Of a stretch of DNA of 64,000 nt, positions 24,674-33,744 are shown piece by piece. Both the position numbers and the translations under genes were made by a program. How positions within the stretch are numbered: position 1 is the stretch's first letter; each line of letters opens with the position of its first letter. Source of the DNA: Polaribacter sp. Hel1_33_78 (GTDB taxonomy: Bacteria; Bacteroidota; Bacteroidia; Flavobacteriales; Flavobacteriaceae); contig NZ_LT629794.1 of assembly GCF_900106075.1 (NCBI RefSeq), forward strand, positions 2,749,501 to 2,813,500, read 5' to 3'. Under the pieces are notes generated by a model. It ran no database searches. It was given only the letters and a program-made list of their open reading frames with translations, and had not been told where the DNA came from.

Positions 24674-25243
24674 TTAAAATTCTTTATATAAGCAAATAAC
24701 TTTTTGCTTAGCTCTCTTTACACGCATTTTCACAGCACTTTCACCAATTTCTAACTTTTCAGAAATTTCTTTAATACTCAAATCATCTTGATACTTCATT
24801 AACAGAATCATTCGCTCTTTTGCCGCTATTAAAGCCAATACTCTTTCTGATTTTTCTGACTTTAACTGAAACAATTTTGTATCATCTGTATCTTCAGAAG
24901 CATCCTCTTCTTTTATTTGACTTGTAACTAGTGTCACTTTTTCTTTCTTCTTATATTCATTTCTTTGCACATAATTTATACAAAAATTATAAGTAAACGA
25001 ATACAACCAAGTAGAAAACTTTGAATTTCCTTTAAATGTTTTAAGTTTTGTAAATAAACGAATAAAAACATCGTGTGTTAAATCTTCTGCTTCCTCTTTA
25101 TTTTTAGAAAAACCATAACATCTATTATAAATTGCTTTATAAAACCTACCCTACAATAAGGCGAGTAATTGACAACTATTTGTTTCAACTATTTTAAAAA
25201 CCAATTCTTCGTCTGTAAAGTTATAAGCACTAATAGATTTCAC
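24674..25243 (-). pseudogene. ECF-type RNA polymerase sigma factor, broken by an in-frame TAG
   Basis: Read from GTG 25243 downward, the frame encodes an ECF sigma factor. The N-terminus is VKSISAYNFTDEELVFKIVE; region 2 contains NKEEAEDLTHDVF and FKGNSKFSTWLYSFTYNFC; region 4 contains MILLMKYQDDLSIKEI and GESAVKMRVKRAKQK. A TAG at 25151-25153 interrupts it between LLALL and GRFYKAIYNRC. Homologues I recall have Tyr there (LYDR), so one TAT or TAC to TAG change suffices. The remaining open frame of 110 codons, starting at a TTG inside region 2, cannot make a complete sigma factor. A sequencing error is the main alternative. Confidence 0.8.
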
Positions 25244-25456
25244 AATTCGTTCTACTTTATACACAAAAGAAAGAAATAAGCCACGTGCGTATTAAAAAAT
25301 AAGATAAACTGTAGTTTTGAATCGATGGAAAGGCTATTTGTCACTTTTAAGAAAAAAAATAAAAAAGTTTACAACTTTTGTAACATTTATAAAAGTTCTT
25401 ACGTATAATGAATTGTAGCAATTACATTAATCCTTTAAAAAGTAATAGAGAATTAG

Positions 25457-26320
25457 ATGAGACAACTTAAAATCACCAAGCAGGTTACCAATAGAGAAAC
25501 TGCATCATTAGACAAGTATTTACAAGAAATTGGTAAAGTAGATTTAATTACTGCTGATGAAGAAGTAGAATTAGCACAGCTTATTAAAGCTGGTGATCAA
25601 AGAGCGTTAGAAAAATTAACGAAAGCCAATTTAAGATTTGTTGTATCTGTTGCTAAACAGTATCAAAATCAAGGATTAACACTACCCGATTTAATAAACG
25701 AAGGAAATTTAGGTTTAATTAAAGCAGCAAAACGTTTTGATGAAACGAGAGGTTTTAAATTTATATCCTATGCTGTTTGGTGGATTCGTCAATCTATCTT
25801 ACAAGCATTAGCAGAACAATCTAGAATTGTACGTTTACCGTTAAATAAAATTGGTTCTATCAATAAAATTAACAAAATGTATGCTTTCTTAGAGCAAGAA
25901 AATGAGCGCCCACCAAGTGCTGAAGAAATTGCTAAGAAATTAGACATGACTGTTAATGATGTAAAAGAATCTATGAAGAATTCTGGACGTCACGTATCTA
26001 TGGATGCACCATTGATTGAAGGAGAAGATTCTAATTTGTATGATGTATTGAATTCTGGAGAATCTCCAAATCCTGATAAAGTTTTATTACATGAATCTTT
26101 ACGAATTGAGATTAACAGAGCACTAGAAACATTAACGCCGCGTGAAGCAGATGTTGTAAAACTATACTTTGGTTTAGGAGAACACCAACCAATGACATTA
26201 GAAGAAATTGGTGAAACGTTTGATTTAACTCGAGAACGTGTCCGTCAAATTAAAGAAAAAGCAATTAGAAGATTAAAACATACGTCTAGAAGTAAAATTT
26301 TAATGACGTACCTTGGGTAG
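25457..26320 (+). CDS. rpoD: Primary RNA polymerase sigma factor RpoD/SigA
   Basis: A 287-residue housekeeping sigma factor of the short Bacteroidota form without region 1.1. Region 1.2 is [20 protein letters not shown]. Region 2 contains [20 protein letters not shown] and [10 protein letters not shown], the promoter-melting segment. Region 3 includes [14 protein letters not shown], and region 4 ends [20 protein letters not shown]. It directs RNA polymerase to the TTG / TAnnTTTG promoters seen throughout this window. It is monocistronic, with a strong terminator at 26344. Confidence 0.96.
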   Translation: MRQLKITKQVTNRETASLDKYLQEIGKVDLITADEEVELAQLIKAGDQRALEKLTKANLRFVVSVAKQYQNQGLTLPDLINEGNLGLIKAAKRFDETRGFKFISYAVWWIRQSILQALAEQSRIVRLPLNKIGSINKINKMYAFLEQENERPPSAEEIAKKLDMTVNDVKESMKNSGRHVSMDAPLIEGEDSNLYDVLNSGESPNPDKVLLHESLRIEINRALETLTPREADVVKLYFGLGEHQPMTLEEIGETFDLTRERVRQIKEKAIRRLKHTSRSKILMTYLG

Positions 26321-26343
26321 TCATTATTGTAAATAAAACTTGT

Positions 26344-26375
26344 AAAACTCTCGAATTTAATTCGGGAGTTTTTTA
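26344..26375 (+). terminator. Terminator after rpoD
   Basis: A stem AAAACTCTCGAATT / AATTCGGGAGTTTT (one wobble) with a short loop and a T-rich tail. Confidence 0.85.
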
Positions 26376-26423
26376 TTTTATATCCCTATTTTTACAACAA
26401 CAATAAAACACAACAACAAACTA

Positions 26424-27080
26424 ATGAGTAATTTAATTGCACCTTCAATTTTAGCGGCAGATTTTGCCAATTTACAGAGAGACATCGAAATGATCAATAA
26501 CAGTGAAGCAGATTGGTTTCATATTGATATTATGGACGGTGTTTTTGTGCCTAATATTTCATTTGGAATGCCTGTTTTAAAAGCAATTACCAAACACGCT
26601 AAAAAAACAATTGACGTACATTTAATGATTGTAAATCCTGATCAATACATTCAAACATTTGCAGATTTAGGAGCTACTATTTTAACCGTACATTATGAAG
26701 CGTGTACGCATTTACACAGAACGATACAAGCCATAAAAGCTGCAGGAATGAAAGCAGGTGTTGCTTTAAACCCTCACACACCGATTGCAGTTTTAGAAGA
26801 TGTAATTTCTGAATTAGACTTGGTTTGCATCATGAGTGTAAATCCGGGTTTTGGAGGACAATCTTTTATTGAAAACACGTACAAAAAAGTAAGTCAATTA
26901 AGACACTTAATAGATTTTACGAAATCTGATTGTCAAATAGAAATTGACGGCGGAGTTACAGATAAAAACGCAAATGCTTTAATTGAAGCTGGGGCGAATG
27001 TTCTGGTTGCTGGAAGTTATGTTTTTGGTGCAGAAAACCCTACTGAAACTATTGCTGACTTAAAAAACTTAATTGCCTAA
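26424..27080 (+). CDS. rpe: Ribulose-phosphate 3-epimerase
   Basis: A 218-residue TIM-barrel enzyme interconverting ribulose 5-phosphate and xylulose 5-phosphate in the pentose phosphate pathway. Signatures are APSILAADFANL, HIDIMDGVFVPNISFG (metal-binding His and Asp), VHLMI, MSVNPGFGGQ (phosphate grip) and EIDGGV. The length is typical. The next gene's TTG start follows its TAA directly, so the two are cotranscribed although functionally unrelated. Confidence 0.96.
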   Translation: MSNLIAPSILAADFANLQRDIEMINNSEADWFHIDIMDGVFVPNISFGMPVLKAITKHAKKTIDVHLMIVNPDQYIQTFADLGATILTVHYEACTHLHRTIQAIKAAGMKAGVALNPHTPIAVLEDVISELDLVCIMSVNPGFGGQSFIENTYKKVSQLRHLIDFTKSDCQIEIDGGVTDKNANALIEAGANVLVAGSYVFGAENPTETIADLKNLIA

Positions 27081-28469
27081 TTGTTATACGCTGTAGTAGA
27101 TATAGAAACCACCGGAAACGGCTATAAAGGTCAGAAAATAACTGAAATCTCTGCTTTAATTTTCGATGGAAAAAAGATTGTTGATGAATTTACTTCCTTG
27201 GTAAATCCTGAACAAAATATTCCAACATTTATTACCAATCTCACAGGCATTACAAATGCCATGGTGAGAAATGCACCCAAGTTTTATGAAGTTGCAAAAA
27301 AGATTGAAGAAATTACAAAAGGTACTATTTTTGTTGCCCATAATGTTAACTTTGACTACAATATAATTCAAGCAGAGTTTAAAAGTCTAGGATACGATTT
27401 TAAACGAAAAAAGCTTTGCACTGTTCGCTTAACAAGAAAAATAATTCCGGGATTACCTTCCTATAGTTTAGGTAATATTTGCAGTGGTGAGAATATTCCC
27501 ATAAATGGAAGACACCGGGCAAAAGGAGATGCTGAAGCTACGGTTGAATTGTTTAGAAGATTACTTGAAAGAGATGATAATTTCACCATCAATTCTTTTT
27601 TAAATCCAAGATCTAGACAAGCAACCTTACCCCCTCTTTTAGATAAAATAGTAGTTGATAAATTACCTGAAACATTTGGCGTTTATTACTTTAAAAATTT
27701 AGCAAAGGAAGTTATTTATGTTGGGAAAGCCAATAATATAAAGCAAAGGGTAATCAGTCATTTTTATGATAAAAAGAAAAAAGAACAAACCATGTGTTTA
27801 GAAACCGCTGATGTCTCTTTTACAAAAACAGGTAGCGAATTACTGGCATTATTACTAGAGTCCTCAGAGATAAAACATATATATCCAAAATTTAACAGAG
27901 CTCAAAGAAGAGCAGGAGAAGCCGTTGGTCTATTTTCTTATGAAGATCAAAAAGGAATCATTCATTTGGCGTATAATCGATTAAAATTAGCTCCAAATGC
28001 AATCATGAAATACTATTCTGTGGCCGAATGTAGAACTCATTTGGAATCTTTGTGTGCTGAGTTTGAATTGTGTCCCAAATACTGTCATTTACAAACCAAT
28101 GTTTCTAGCTGCTTTCATTATCAATTAAAAGAATGTAAAGGTATTTGCTGTGATAAGGAAACTGTAGAAAATTATAATGTAAGAGTAAGAGAAGCCATAA
28201 AATCGGTTGGCATTGGTGCCGAAAATTTAGTCATCAAAGAAAAAGGTAGAATTAAAAATGAAGTTGGTTTTGCTTTAATTTTAGATGGAATTTACAAAGG
28301 AATTGGTTATTTAGATGCATCTCAAGATGAAGTCTTAAAAACTCCAGAAGAGTATCAATTTTTTGTAGCACCCAAAAAAGACAATAGAGATGTGCAAAGA
28401 ATTATCGCTTCTTACCTGAAGAAAAAAGAAAAATTAAAAGCCCTCGAAAATGGAGAAATCAGCATATAA
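27081..28469 (+). CDS. DnaQ-like exonuclease fused to a GIY-YIG nuclease
   Basis: A 462-residue DNA-repair nuclease. Residues 1-165 are a DEDDh exonuclease (VVDIETTG, FVAHNVNFDYN, HRAKGDAEATVEL). A GIY-YIG endonuclease follows from about residue 198 (GVYYFKNLAKEVIYVGKANN), as in the N-terminal half of UvrC and in Cho. A Cys-rich segment (CAEFELCPKYCHLQ, CKGICC) follows, also reminiscent of UvrC/Cho. It probably makes or processes incisions at damaged DNA. The start is TTG 27081, directly after the rpe stop, because no ATG precedes the first exonuclease motif. It overlaps the next gene by 20 nt. Confidence 0.88.
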   Translation: MLYAVVDIETTGNGYKGQKITEISALIFDGKKIVDEFTSLVNPEQNIPTFITNLTGITNAMVRNAPKFYEVAKKIEEITKGTIFVAHNVNFDYNIIQAEFKSLGYDFKRKKLCTVRLTRKIIPGLPSYSLGNICSGENIPINGRHRAKGDAEATVELFRRLLERDDNFTINSFLNPRSRQATLPPLLDKIVVDKLPETFGVYYFKNLAKEVIYVGKANNIKQRVISHFYDKKKKEQTMCLETADVSFTKTGSELLALLLESSEIKHIYPKFNRAQRRAGEAVGLFSYEDQKGIIHLAYNRLKLAPNAIMKYYSVAECRTHLESLCAEFELCPKYCHLQTNVSSCFHYQLKECKGICCDKETVENYNVRVREAIKSVGIGAENLVIKEKGRIKNEVGFALILDGIYKGIGYLDASQDEVLKTPEEYQFFVAPKKDNRDVQRIIASYLKKKEKLKALENGEISI

Positions 28470-29730
28470 AATACATATCATTGGTGCAGGAATTAGTGGT
28501 TTAATAGCAGCACAAGTTTTAGAAAATTATGGTTATCATCCAATAATTATTGAGGCTTCTAGTTCTGTTGGCGGACGTGTAAAATCTGATATTATTGATG
28601 GGTACACGTTAGATCATGGTTTTCAAGTATTATTGACTTCTTATCCTGCAGCAAACAAATATTTAGATTTTGATGCGCTAGAAGTACAAAAATTACTGCC
28701 AGGTGCTACCATTTTTAAAAATGGAAAGTCACAAACTATTGGAGATCCTTTGCGTTCTTTTTCTTTATTGTTTCCCACACTATTTTCTTCTATTGGATCT
28801 TTTTCTGATAAAATAAAAATCCTTAAACTAAATATTCTTTTAAAGAAAAAGAAAATTGATACGATCTTTAAAGAAGATGAAAAAACTACACTTCAATATT
28901 TAAAAGATGTTGGCTTTTCAGAAGAACTGATTCAATCCTTTTTTACACCTTTTTTTAGCGGCATATTTTTAGAACCCAATTTAGAAACTTCAAGCAGAAT
29001 GTTTGAGTTTGTATATAAAATGTTTGGTGAAGGATTCGCTGTTATTCCAAAAAATGGCATGCAAGCCATCTCAAATCAACTAAAAGAAAACTTAAAAAAA
29101 ACAACCTTTTTATTCAACTCAAAAGTTCAAGAAGTTCAAGATAATCAAATTACTTTAGTTGATACTACAGCAATTAAAAGCCATATTACTATCATTGCCA
29201 CAGATGCAAGTCATTTTATTTCTAATCTTAAAAATCAAGAAACAGCTTGGAAAAGTTGTGATACTTTATATTTTGAAACTCCCGTAAAATCGATTAAAAA
29301 ACCTTTAATTGGTTTAATTGCAGATAAAAATGCTTTCATTAACAATATCTTTTACCCAACGAGTATCAACACAGCAACAAAAGGAAACAAAGAATTACTT
29401 TCTGTAACCATAGTAAAAAAGCACCACTTAAAAGAAGAGGAATTGATTAAAAAAGTTGAAGAAGAATTATTAAAATACTGTAATATTTTCGAAGCAAAAT
29501 TTTTAAAAAGATATCAAATAAAAAAAGCATTACCCAATATTAAAAATCTAGAATATGAAATTTCTAGTACTGAAACCAAATTAAAATCTACAATATTTTT
29601 AGCTGGAGATCAATTACTAAATGGTTCTTTAAATGCGGCAATGATATCAGGAGAAAGAGCGGCAATGGGTGTTATACAAACTTTAGAAGACGGCCTCATT
29701 ATAGATGAATTAACCTCTGAATATTCTTAA
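28450..29730 (+). CDS. FAD-dependent amine oxidase/phytoene desaturase-like protein
   Basis: A 426-residue flavoprotein. The N-terminal Rossmann motif is GAGISGLIAAQVLENYG, then IIIEASSSVGGRVKSD and LDHGFQVLLTSYP, typical of the NAD(P)-binding_8/amino-oxidase superfamily that includes phytoene desaturases and protoporphyrinogen oxidase. The C-terminal FAD contact is FLAGDQLLNGSLNAAMISGE. The substrate is unknown. Its ATG lies 20 nt inside the 3' end of the exonuclease gene, so translation is likely coupled. No carotenoid genes are nearby to argue for a pigment role. Confidence 0.83.
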   Translation: MEKSAYKIHIIGAGISGLIAAQVLENYGYHPIIIEASSSVGGRVKSDIIDGYTLDHGFQVLLTSYPAANKYLDFDALEVQKLLPGATIFKNGKSQTIGDPLRSFSLLFPTLFSSIGSFSDKIKILKLNILLKKKKIDTIFKEDEKTTLQYLKDVGFSEELIQSFFTPFFSGIFLEPNLETSSRMFEFVYKMFGEGFAVIPKNGMQAISNQLKENLKKTTFLFNSKVQEVQDNQITLVDTTAIKSHITIIATDASHFISNLKNQETAWKSCDTLYFETPVKSIKKPLIGLIADKNAFINNIFYPTSINTATKGNKELLSVTIVKKHHLKEEELIKKVEEELLKYCNIFEAKFLKRYQIKKALPNIKNLEYEISSTETKLKSTIFLAGDQLLNGSLNAAMISGERAAMGVIQTLEDGLIIDELTSEYS

Positions 29731-29888
29731 AATTAAAAGAAATCATTTTTATTTTTTTTGATTCTAGAAGCGTTTCATTTATTTTGTAAATCAAAAAAGA
29801 CCCTAGATCTTTCTATAATTATTACGAACTAATACAAGAAAAAAAAGATTTTAAAAAAACCTCTCCTCAAGAACTCAATATTTACAAG

Positions 29889-30305
29889 CTACAATTGCGC
29901 TATTAAATAGTTAATTAAATCTGTAGTGGTAACAATACCAACCAACTCGTTATCTTCAACAACTGGTAAGGCATGAAATTCTTTTTTAGATAACAATTCC
30001 GCCACTTCTTTAATCGTGGAATTCGGTGCCACCATGAATAAATTTCTAGCCATAACTTGTTGAATAGAAAACATATCATATACAAAAGTATCTATGCTAT
30101 TTTCATCATCAGAAACGTCGGCAAAACTAATTCTTAATAAATCCGAGTAACTTAACATTCCCAGTATTTCTTTTTCTTTGACTACAGGAATATGTCTTAT
30201 TTTATGTTTTTTAAATAATTTTTCGGCAGTTTCTAGTCTATCAGCAACATTTAAAGTAACTACCTCTGTTGTCATAATTTCTGATATTGGAGTTGTTCTC
30301 TTCAT
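29889..30305 (-). CDS. Two-CBS-domain protein
   Basis: A 138-residue protein made of two CBS domains: ISEIMTTEVVTLNVADRLET...IRHIPVVKEKEILGMLSYSD and MARNLFMVAPNSTIKEVAEL...FHALPVVEDNELVGIVTTTD. Such stand-alone Bateman modules bind adenine nucleotides and regulate partner proteins. The partner is not evident; the gene is alone, between the amine-oxidase-like gene and tRNA-Arg. ATG 30305 gives a complete first domain. Confidence 0.88.
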   Translation of the reverse strand: MKRTTPISEIMTTEVVTLNVADRLETAEKLFKKHKIRHIPVVKEKEILGMLSYSDLLRISFADVSDDENSIDTFVYDMFSIQQVMARNLFMVAPNSTIKEVAELLSKKEFHALPVVEDNELVGIVTTTDLINYLIAQL

Positions 30306-30435
30306 AATATTAGTTTTAATGTTGAACCAAATTTCATAAAAAAGCAGGTATTTAAAGCTGATTTATATCATTTAAGAAAAACTATTTTGGTAGTATCTTA
30401 CTAAGGATTATTTTTTTCTGCAAATTCTTTAAAAC

Positions 30436-30468
30436 AAAAAAAAGCCTCAAAACATAACGTTTTAAGGC
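30436..30468 (-). terminator. Terminator after tRNA-Arg
   Basis: On the minus strand a 10-bp stem (GCCTTAAAAC / GTTTTGAGGC, one G-T pair) with a 5-nt loop and an 8-T run, 8 nt beyond the tRNA 3' end. Confidence 0.85.
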
Positions 30469-30475
30469 AATTATA

Positions 30476-30552
30476 TGGTGACCCAGAAGGGATTCGAACC
30501 CCCAACCATCAGAGCCGAAATCTGACATTCTATCCAGTTGAACTACTGGGCC
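30476..30552 (-). tRNA. tRNA-Arg (TCG)
   Basis: A 77-nt tRNA with encoded CCA. Acceptor GGCCCAG pairs with CTGGGTC (one G-U pair), the anticodon loop TTTCGGC has anticodon TCG, and the T-arm is GGTTCGAATCC. It reads CGA codons. An oriented terminator follows. Confidence 0.95.
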
Positions 30553-30588
30553 TAATTTAATTCCTGGAAAAACAGGAATTAATTATAT

Positions 30589-31038
30589 TTAAATCAAATT
30601 CTTTTTTACCAATGCAGAAATCGTTTTACCATCTGCTTGACCGGCTAATTGTTTTGAAACCATTCCCATTACTTTACCCATGTCTTTCATTCCTGCTGCA
30701 CCCATACTTGTAATAGTTTCTAAAACAACTTTTTCAATTGCTTCTTCAGATAATGCTTCTGGTAAAAACTCTTCTAAAATTGCTAATTCAGCCAATTCTG
30801 GATCTGCTAAATCTTGTCTATTTTGTTTTATAAAAATAGCTGCACTATCTTTTCTTTGTTTCACTTGTTTCTGGATAATTCTAATTTCCTGCTCATCCGT
30901 CAATTCCGCTTGCACACCAGTTTCCGTTTTTGCCAATAGAAAAGCAGATTTTACAGCTCTTAAAGCTTGTAAAGCAATTGTATCTTTTGCTTTCATTGCT
31001 TCCTTCATTTTATCCATTACTTGTTTTTGCAAACTCAT
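30589..31038 (-). CDS. GatB/YqeY domain-containing protein
   Basis: A 149-residue YqeY-like protein. Signatures are LQALRAVKSAFLLAKTE, IIQKQVKQRKDSAAIF, ELAILEEFLPEALSEE and GMKDMGKVMGMVSKQLAGQA. The fold equals the C-terminal tail domain of GatB, the tRNA-dependent amidotransferase, suggesting tRNA contact; the actual role is not established. It lies just downstream of the retropepsin-like gene (41 nt gap) and may be cotranscribed with it. Confidence 0.92.
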   Translation of the reverse strand: MSLQKQVMDKMKEAMKAKDTIALQALRAVKSAFLLAKTETGVQAELTDEQEIRIIQKQVKQRKDSAAIFIKQNRQDLADPELAELAILEEFLPEALSEEAIEKVVLETITSMGAAGMKDMGKVMGMVSKQLAGQADGKTISALVKKNLI

Positions 31039-31079
31039 ATTTTCGTTTTTTTAAGATACCAAAGATACACTTCTCCCGT

Positions 31080-31529
31080 TTATTTTTTTGACTTTTTTAA
31101 ATACAAAATTTTTTGTTTATAATCTATGAATGCTTTACCACTCTCTAAAATATCAGCGCCTATAATACCGTGAACTTCATTTGCATTATGCTGTGTTAAA
31201 GCCTTATTTACGTGTGATAAATTAAACAAAACTAAATGACATTTACTTATTTTCCAATCCCCAATTTTAAGTGAATTGTTTTCTGACTGCAGCGTCTCCA
31301 TATCCGTAGCACCTGCACCCGCAGCTTTGGTTTCACTTTCTTGAGCATCCAAATTAAAATATTCAATTCTATCTATACCTACGCAAGAATTTGAAGCACC
31401 GGTGTCTAAAATAAAGCGTCCTTTTACACCATTTATTTTCGCTTTTAGCTCTAAATGATTAGTAGCAATTCTTTTTAATTTTACTTTAAAATACTTCTTT
31501 TTTTTTAATATTTTTTGGATACTTTTCAT
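31080..31529 (-). CDS. Retropepsin-like (clan AA) aspartyl protease-like protein
   Basis: A 149-residue single-domain protein. The active-site motif FILDTGASNSCV places the catalytic Asp at residue 42. A second strand contains VHGIIGADILESG, matching the hydrophobic-hydrophobic-Gly motif of retropepsins. With one Asp per chain it should act as a homodimer. No signal peptide is present; the N-terminus is Lys-rich. The substrate is unknown. Bacterial relatives are common but little studied. Confidence 0.78.
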   Translation of the reverse strand: MKSIQKILKKKKYFKVKLKRIATNHLELKAKINGVKGRFILDTGASNSCVGIDRIEYFNLDAQESETKAAGAGATDMETLQSENNSLKIGDWKISKCHLVLFNLSHVNKALTQHNANEVHGIIGADILESGKAFIDYKQKILYLKKSKK

Positions 31530-31574
31530 TCTAAAATTTCAATTACACTCAAAAATACGATATAAAAAATTCAC

Positions 31575-31605
31575 AAAAAAACCGATACAAAATTGCATCG
31601 GTTTT
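31575..31605 (-). terminator. Terminator of the nqr operon
   Basis: A minus-strand stem AAAACCGATGCAA / TTGTATCGGTTTT (one G-T pair) followed by more T, about 20 nt after the nqrF stop. Confidence 0.9.
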
Positions 31606-31626
31606 AATATTATAACATGAGATTTT

Positions 31627-32937
31627 CTAACCTCCAAAGTCATCAAAACGAATGTTCTCATCTGCTAAACCAAAATCTTCACCCATTTTTTGAACTGCAT
31701 TGTTCATTAATGGTGGTCCACAGAAATATAATTCCATATCTTCTGGAGATTCATGATGATTCAAATAGTTTTCGATTACACAATTGTGTATAAACCCAAC
31801 AAAACCATCTCCTTCAGTGTCATTAATATCTTTCTTCACTTTCCAATTGTCAACATCTAAAGGATCAGACAATGCGATAAAGAATTTAAAATTAGGGAAA
31901 TCTTTTTCTAAAGCCCTAAAATGCTCGATATAAAACAACTCTGCCTTCGATCTACCTCCGTACCAATAAGTTACTTTTCTTCCTGTTTTCAAAGTTCTGA
32001 ATAAATGATATAAGTGAGAACGCATTGGTGCCATTCCTGCTCCACCACCTACGTATAACATTTCTGCTTCAGATTCGTTAATGAAAAATTCTCCATAAGG
32101 ACCAGAGATTACACATTTATCTCCTTTCTTTAAGTTAAAAATATAAGAAGAAGCTACTCCTGGATTTACATCCATCCATCCGCCTTTTGCTCTATCAAAA
32201 GGTGGTGTAGCAATACGTACATTTAACATAATTTCTCTTCCTTCTGCTGGATATGAAGCCATAGAGTATGCTCTTTCTACAGTTTCTGCATTTTTCATTA
32301 CCAATGGTCTCAGTTTAAACTTATCCCATTCTGCTTTAAATTTATCTGGTGTATCGTGCTCTTCTGGATGTGCTGTAATATCCATATCAGCAAACTTTAC
32401 TTCACAAGGAGGAATTTCAATTTGAATATACCCACCTGCTTTATACCCCATATCTTCTGGGATTTCCACAACAAATTCTTTAATAAATGATGCAACATTA
32501 TAATTTCTTACTACAGTTGCATCCCATTTCTTAATTCCAAAAATTTCTTCTGGAATAGAAATATCCATATCTTGCTTCACTTTTACTTGACAGGCTAAAC
32601 GAACTCCTTCTTTTAATTCTTTTCTAGAAAAGTGAGGCGTTTCTGTAGGTAAAGCTTCACCTCCACCAGAGTTTACATGACATTCACATTGAACACAAGA
32701 ACCTCCACCACCACAAGCTGATGGCAAGAATATTTTTTCTGCACCTAATGTTGTTAAAAGTGTGCTTCCTGAAGCCACTTCAATTTTTCTTTCTCCATTA
32801 ATAGTCAATGTTACTGGACCTGATGGAGATAATTTTTGTTTTACAAATAATAATAATGTTACTAATAATAACACAATAGCTAAAAACGCTGCTACTGTTG
32901 CTATAATAGTTCCTGTAGTACCTGCTGCTAATATCAT
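31627..32937 (-). CDS. nqrF: Na+-NQR subunit F (NADH-oxidising flavo-iron-sulfur subunit)
   Basis: A 436-residue entry subunit of the sodium pump. One N-terminal transmembrane helix (residues about 8-32) is followed by a 2Fe-2S ferredoxin domain with Cys75, Cys81, Cys84 and Cys116 (CGGGGSCVQC, RLACQV). A ferredoxin-reductase domain comes next, with FAD-binding RAYSMASYP and NADH-binding VGGGAGMAPMRSH, ending CGPPLMNNA. It takes electrons from NADH. It is last in the operon, 1 nt after nqrE. The Vibrio subunit is slightly shorter, at about 408 residues. Confidence 0.97.
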   Translation of the reverse strand: MILAAGTTGTIIATVAAFLAIVLLLVTLLLFVKQKLSPSGPVTLTINGERKIEVASGSTLLTTLGAEKIFLPSACGGGGSCVQCECHVNSGGGEALPTETPHFSRKELKEGVRLACQVKVKQDMDISIPEEIFGIKKWDATVVRNYNVASFIKEFVVEIPEDMGYKAGGYIQIEIPPCEVKFADMDITAHPEEHDTPDKFKAEWDKFKLRPLVMKNAETVERAYSMASYPAEGREIMLNVRIATPPFDRAKGGWMDVNPGVASSYIFNLKKGDKCVISGPYGEFFINESEAEMLYVGGGAGMAPMRSHLYHLFRTLKTGRKVTYWYGGRSKAELFYIEHFRALEKDFPNFKFFIALSDPLDVDNWKVKKDINDTEGDGFVGFIHNCVIENYLNHHESPEDMELYFCGPPLMNNAVQKMGEDFGLADENIRFDDFGG

Positions 32938-32938
32938 A

Positions 32939-33664
32939 TTACTGATTGTTTGTATTTGTGTTTTCGGCTATAATTTCTTTAGCGTCTTCTTTTTTTACTT
33001 CTTTTACTTTAGCTTCTACTTTTGGCGTTTCTTTCTTTTCTTCATCTCCACCGGTTAACATTCCACCAAAACTCATAAAACCAATGGCCATTAAACCTGT
33101 AATGATAAATGTAATTCCTAAACCTCTTAAGGCTGGAGGCACACTTGAATACCGAATTTTTTCACGAATTGCTGCAATTGCTAAAATTGCTAAAAACCAT
33201 CCAATTCCAGATCCTACACCATACGTTAATGATAAGGCTAATGTTGGTATTTCTCGCGATTGCATAAATAAACTACCACCTAAAATAGCACAGTTCACTG
33301 CAATTAATGGTAAAAATATACCTAATGAATTATACAATGATGGTGAAAATTTCTCAACAATAATTTCTACCAATTGAACCATCGTTGCAATGGTTGCAAT
33401 AAACATAATAAATGATAAGAAACTTAAATCATAAGCTGCATATTCTTCGCCTAACCAAACCAAAGCGCCTTCTTGCAAAATATATTGATCTAATAACCAG
33501 TTTAAAGGCACCGTAACTGCCAATACAAAAATTACAGCAGCACCTAAACCAACAGCAGTTGCTACTTTTTTAGACACGGCCAAGTAAGAACACATCCCTA
33601 AAAAGGTTGCGAAAACCATGTTATCTATAAATATCGATTTGAAAAATAATTCTATATGTTCCAT
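32939..33664 (-). CDS. nqrE: Na+-NQR subunit E
   Basis: A 241-residue integral membrane subunit with about six helices and the conserved starts [26 protein letters not shown] (split here only in words) and [12 protein letters not shown], where Cys residues help hold the intramembrane Fe centre with NqrD. Unlike the roughly 198-residue Vibrio protein, it carries a charged tail of about 37 residues ([20 protein letters not shown]) facing the membrane edge. It lies 1 nt before nqrF but 80 nt after nqrD, the only loose junction in the operon. Confidence 0.95.
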   Translation of the reverse strand: MEHIELFFKSIFIDNMVFATFLGMCSYLAVSKKVATAVGLGAAVIFVLAVTVPLNWLLDQYILQEGALVWLGEEYAAYDLSFLSFIMFIATIATMVQLVEIIVEKFSPSLYNSLGIFLPLIAVNCAILGGSLFMQSREIPTLALSLTYGVGSGIGWFLAILAIAAIREKIRYSSVPPALRGLGITFIITGLMAIGFMSFGGMLTGGDEEKKETPKVEAKVKEVKKEDAKEIIAENTNTNNQ

Positions 33665-33744
33665 ATTTTTAAGTTTTCAGTTCCAGATTTTATTTTTTAT
33701 TTAGCTTTTTACCGCCAATTGTTAACACCTACTGGAAACTAATT
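33665..33744. repeat. 80-nt spacer with repeat-like words inside the nqr operon
   Basis: Between nqrD and nqrE. Read on the minus strand it has GTTTCCAG early and CTGGAAC late as an imperfect inverted repeat, plus words such as CCAGTAGG and AATTGGCGG. It resembles the CAGTTGG-rich junk repeats I recall from flavobacterial intergenic regions. All other nqr junctions are 1-4 nt, so this looks like an insertion. Confidence 0.35.

Noticed and set aside
24674..25006. A complete 110-residue sigma-like gene starting with TTG
   Set aside because: The TTG lies inside sigma region 2 and homologous sequence continues upstream to and beyond a TAG, so this is the 3' part of a pseudogene.
32946..33377. 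A 143-residue frame antisense to nqrE
   Set aside because: Low-complexity Ser/Phe/Ile-rich translation mirrored from NqrE coding sequence.
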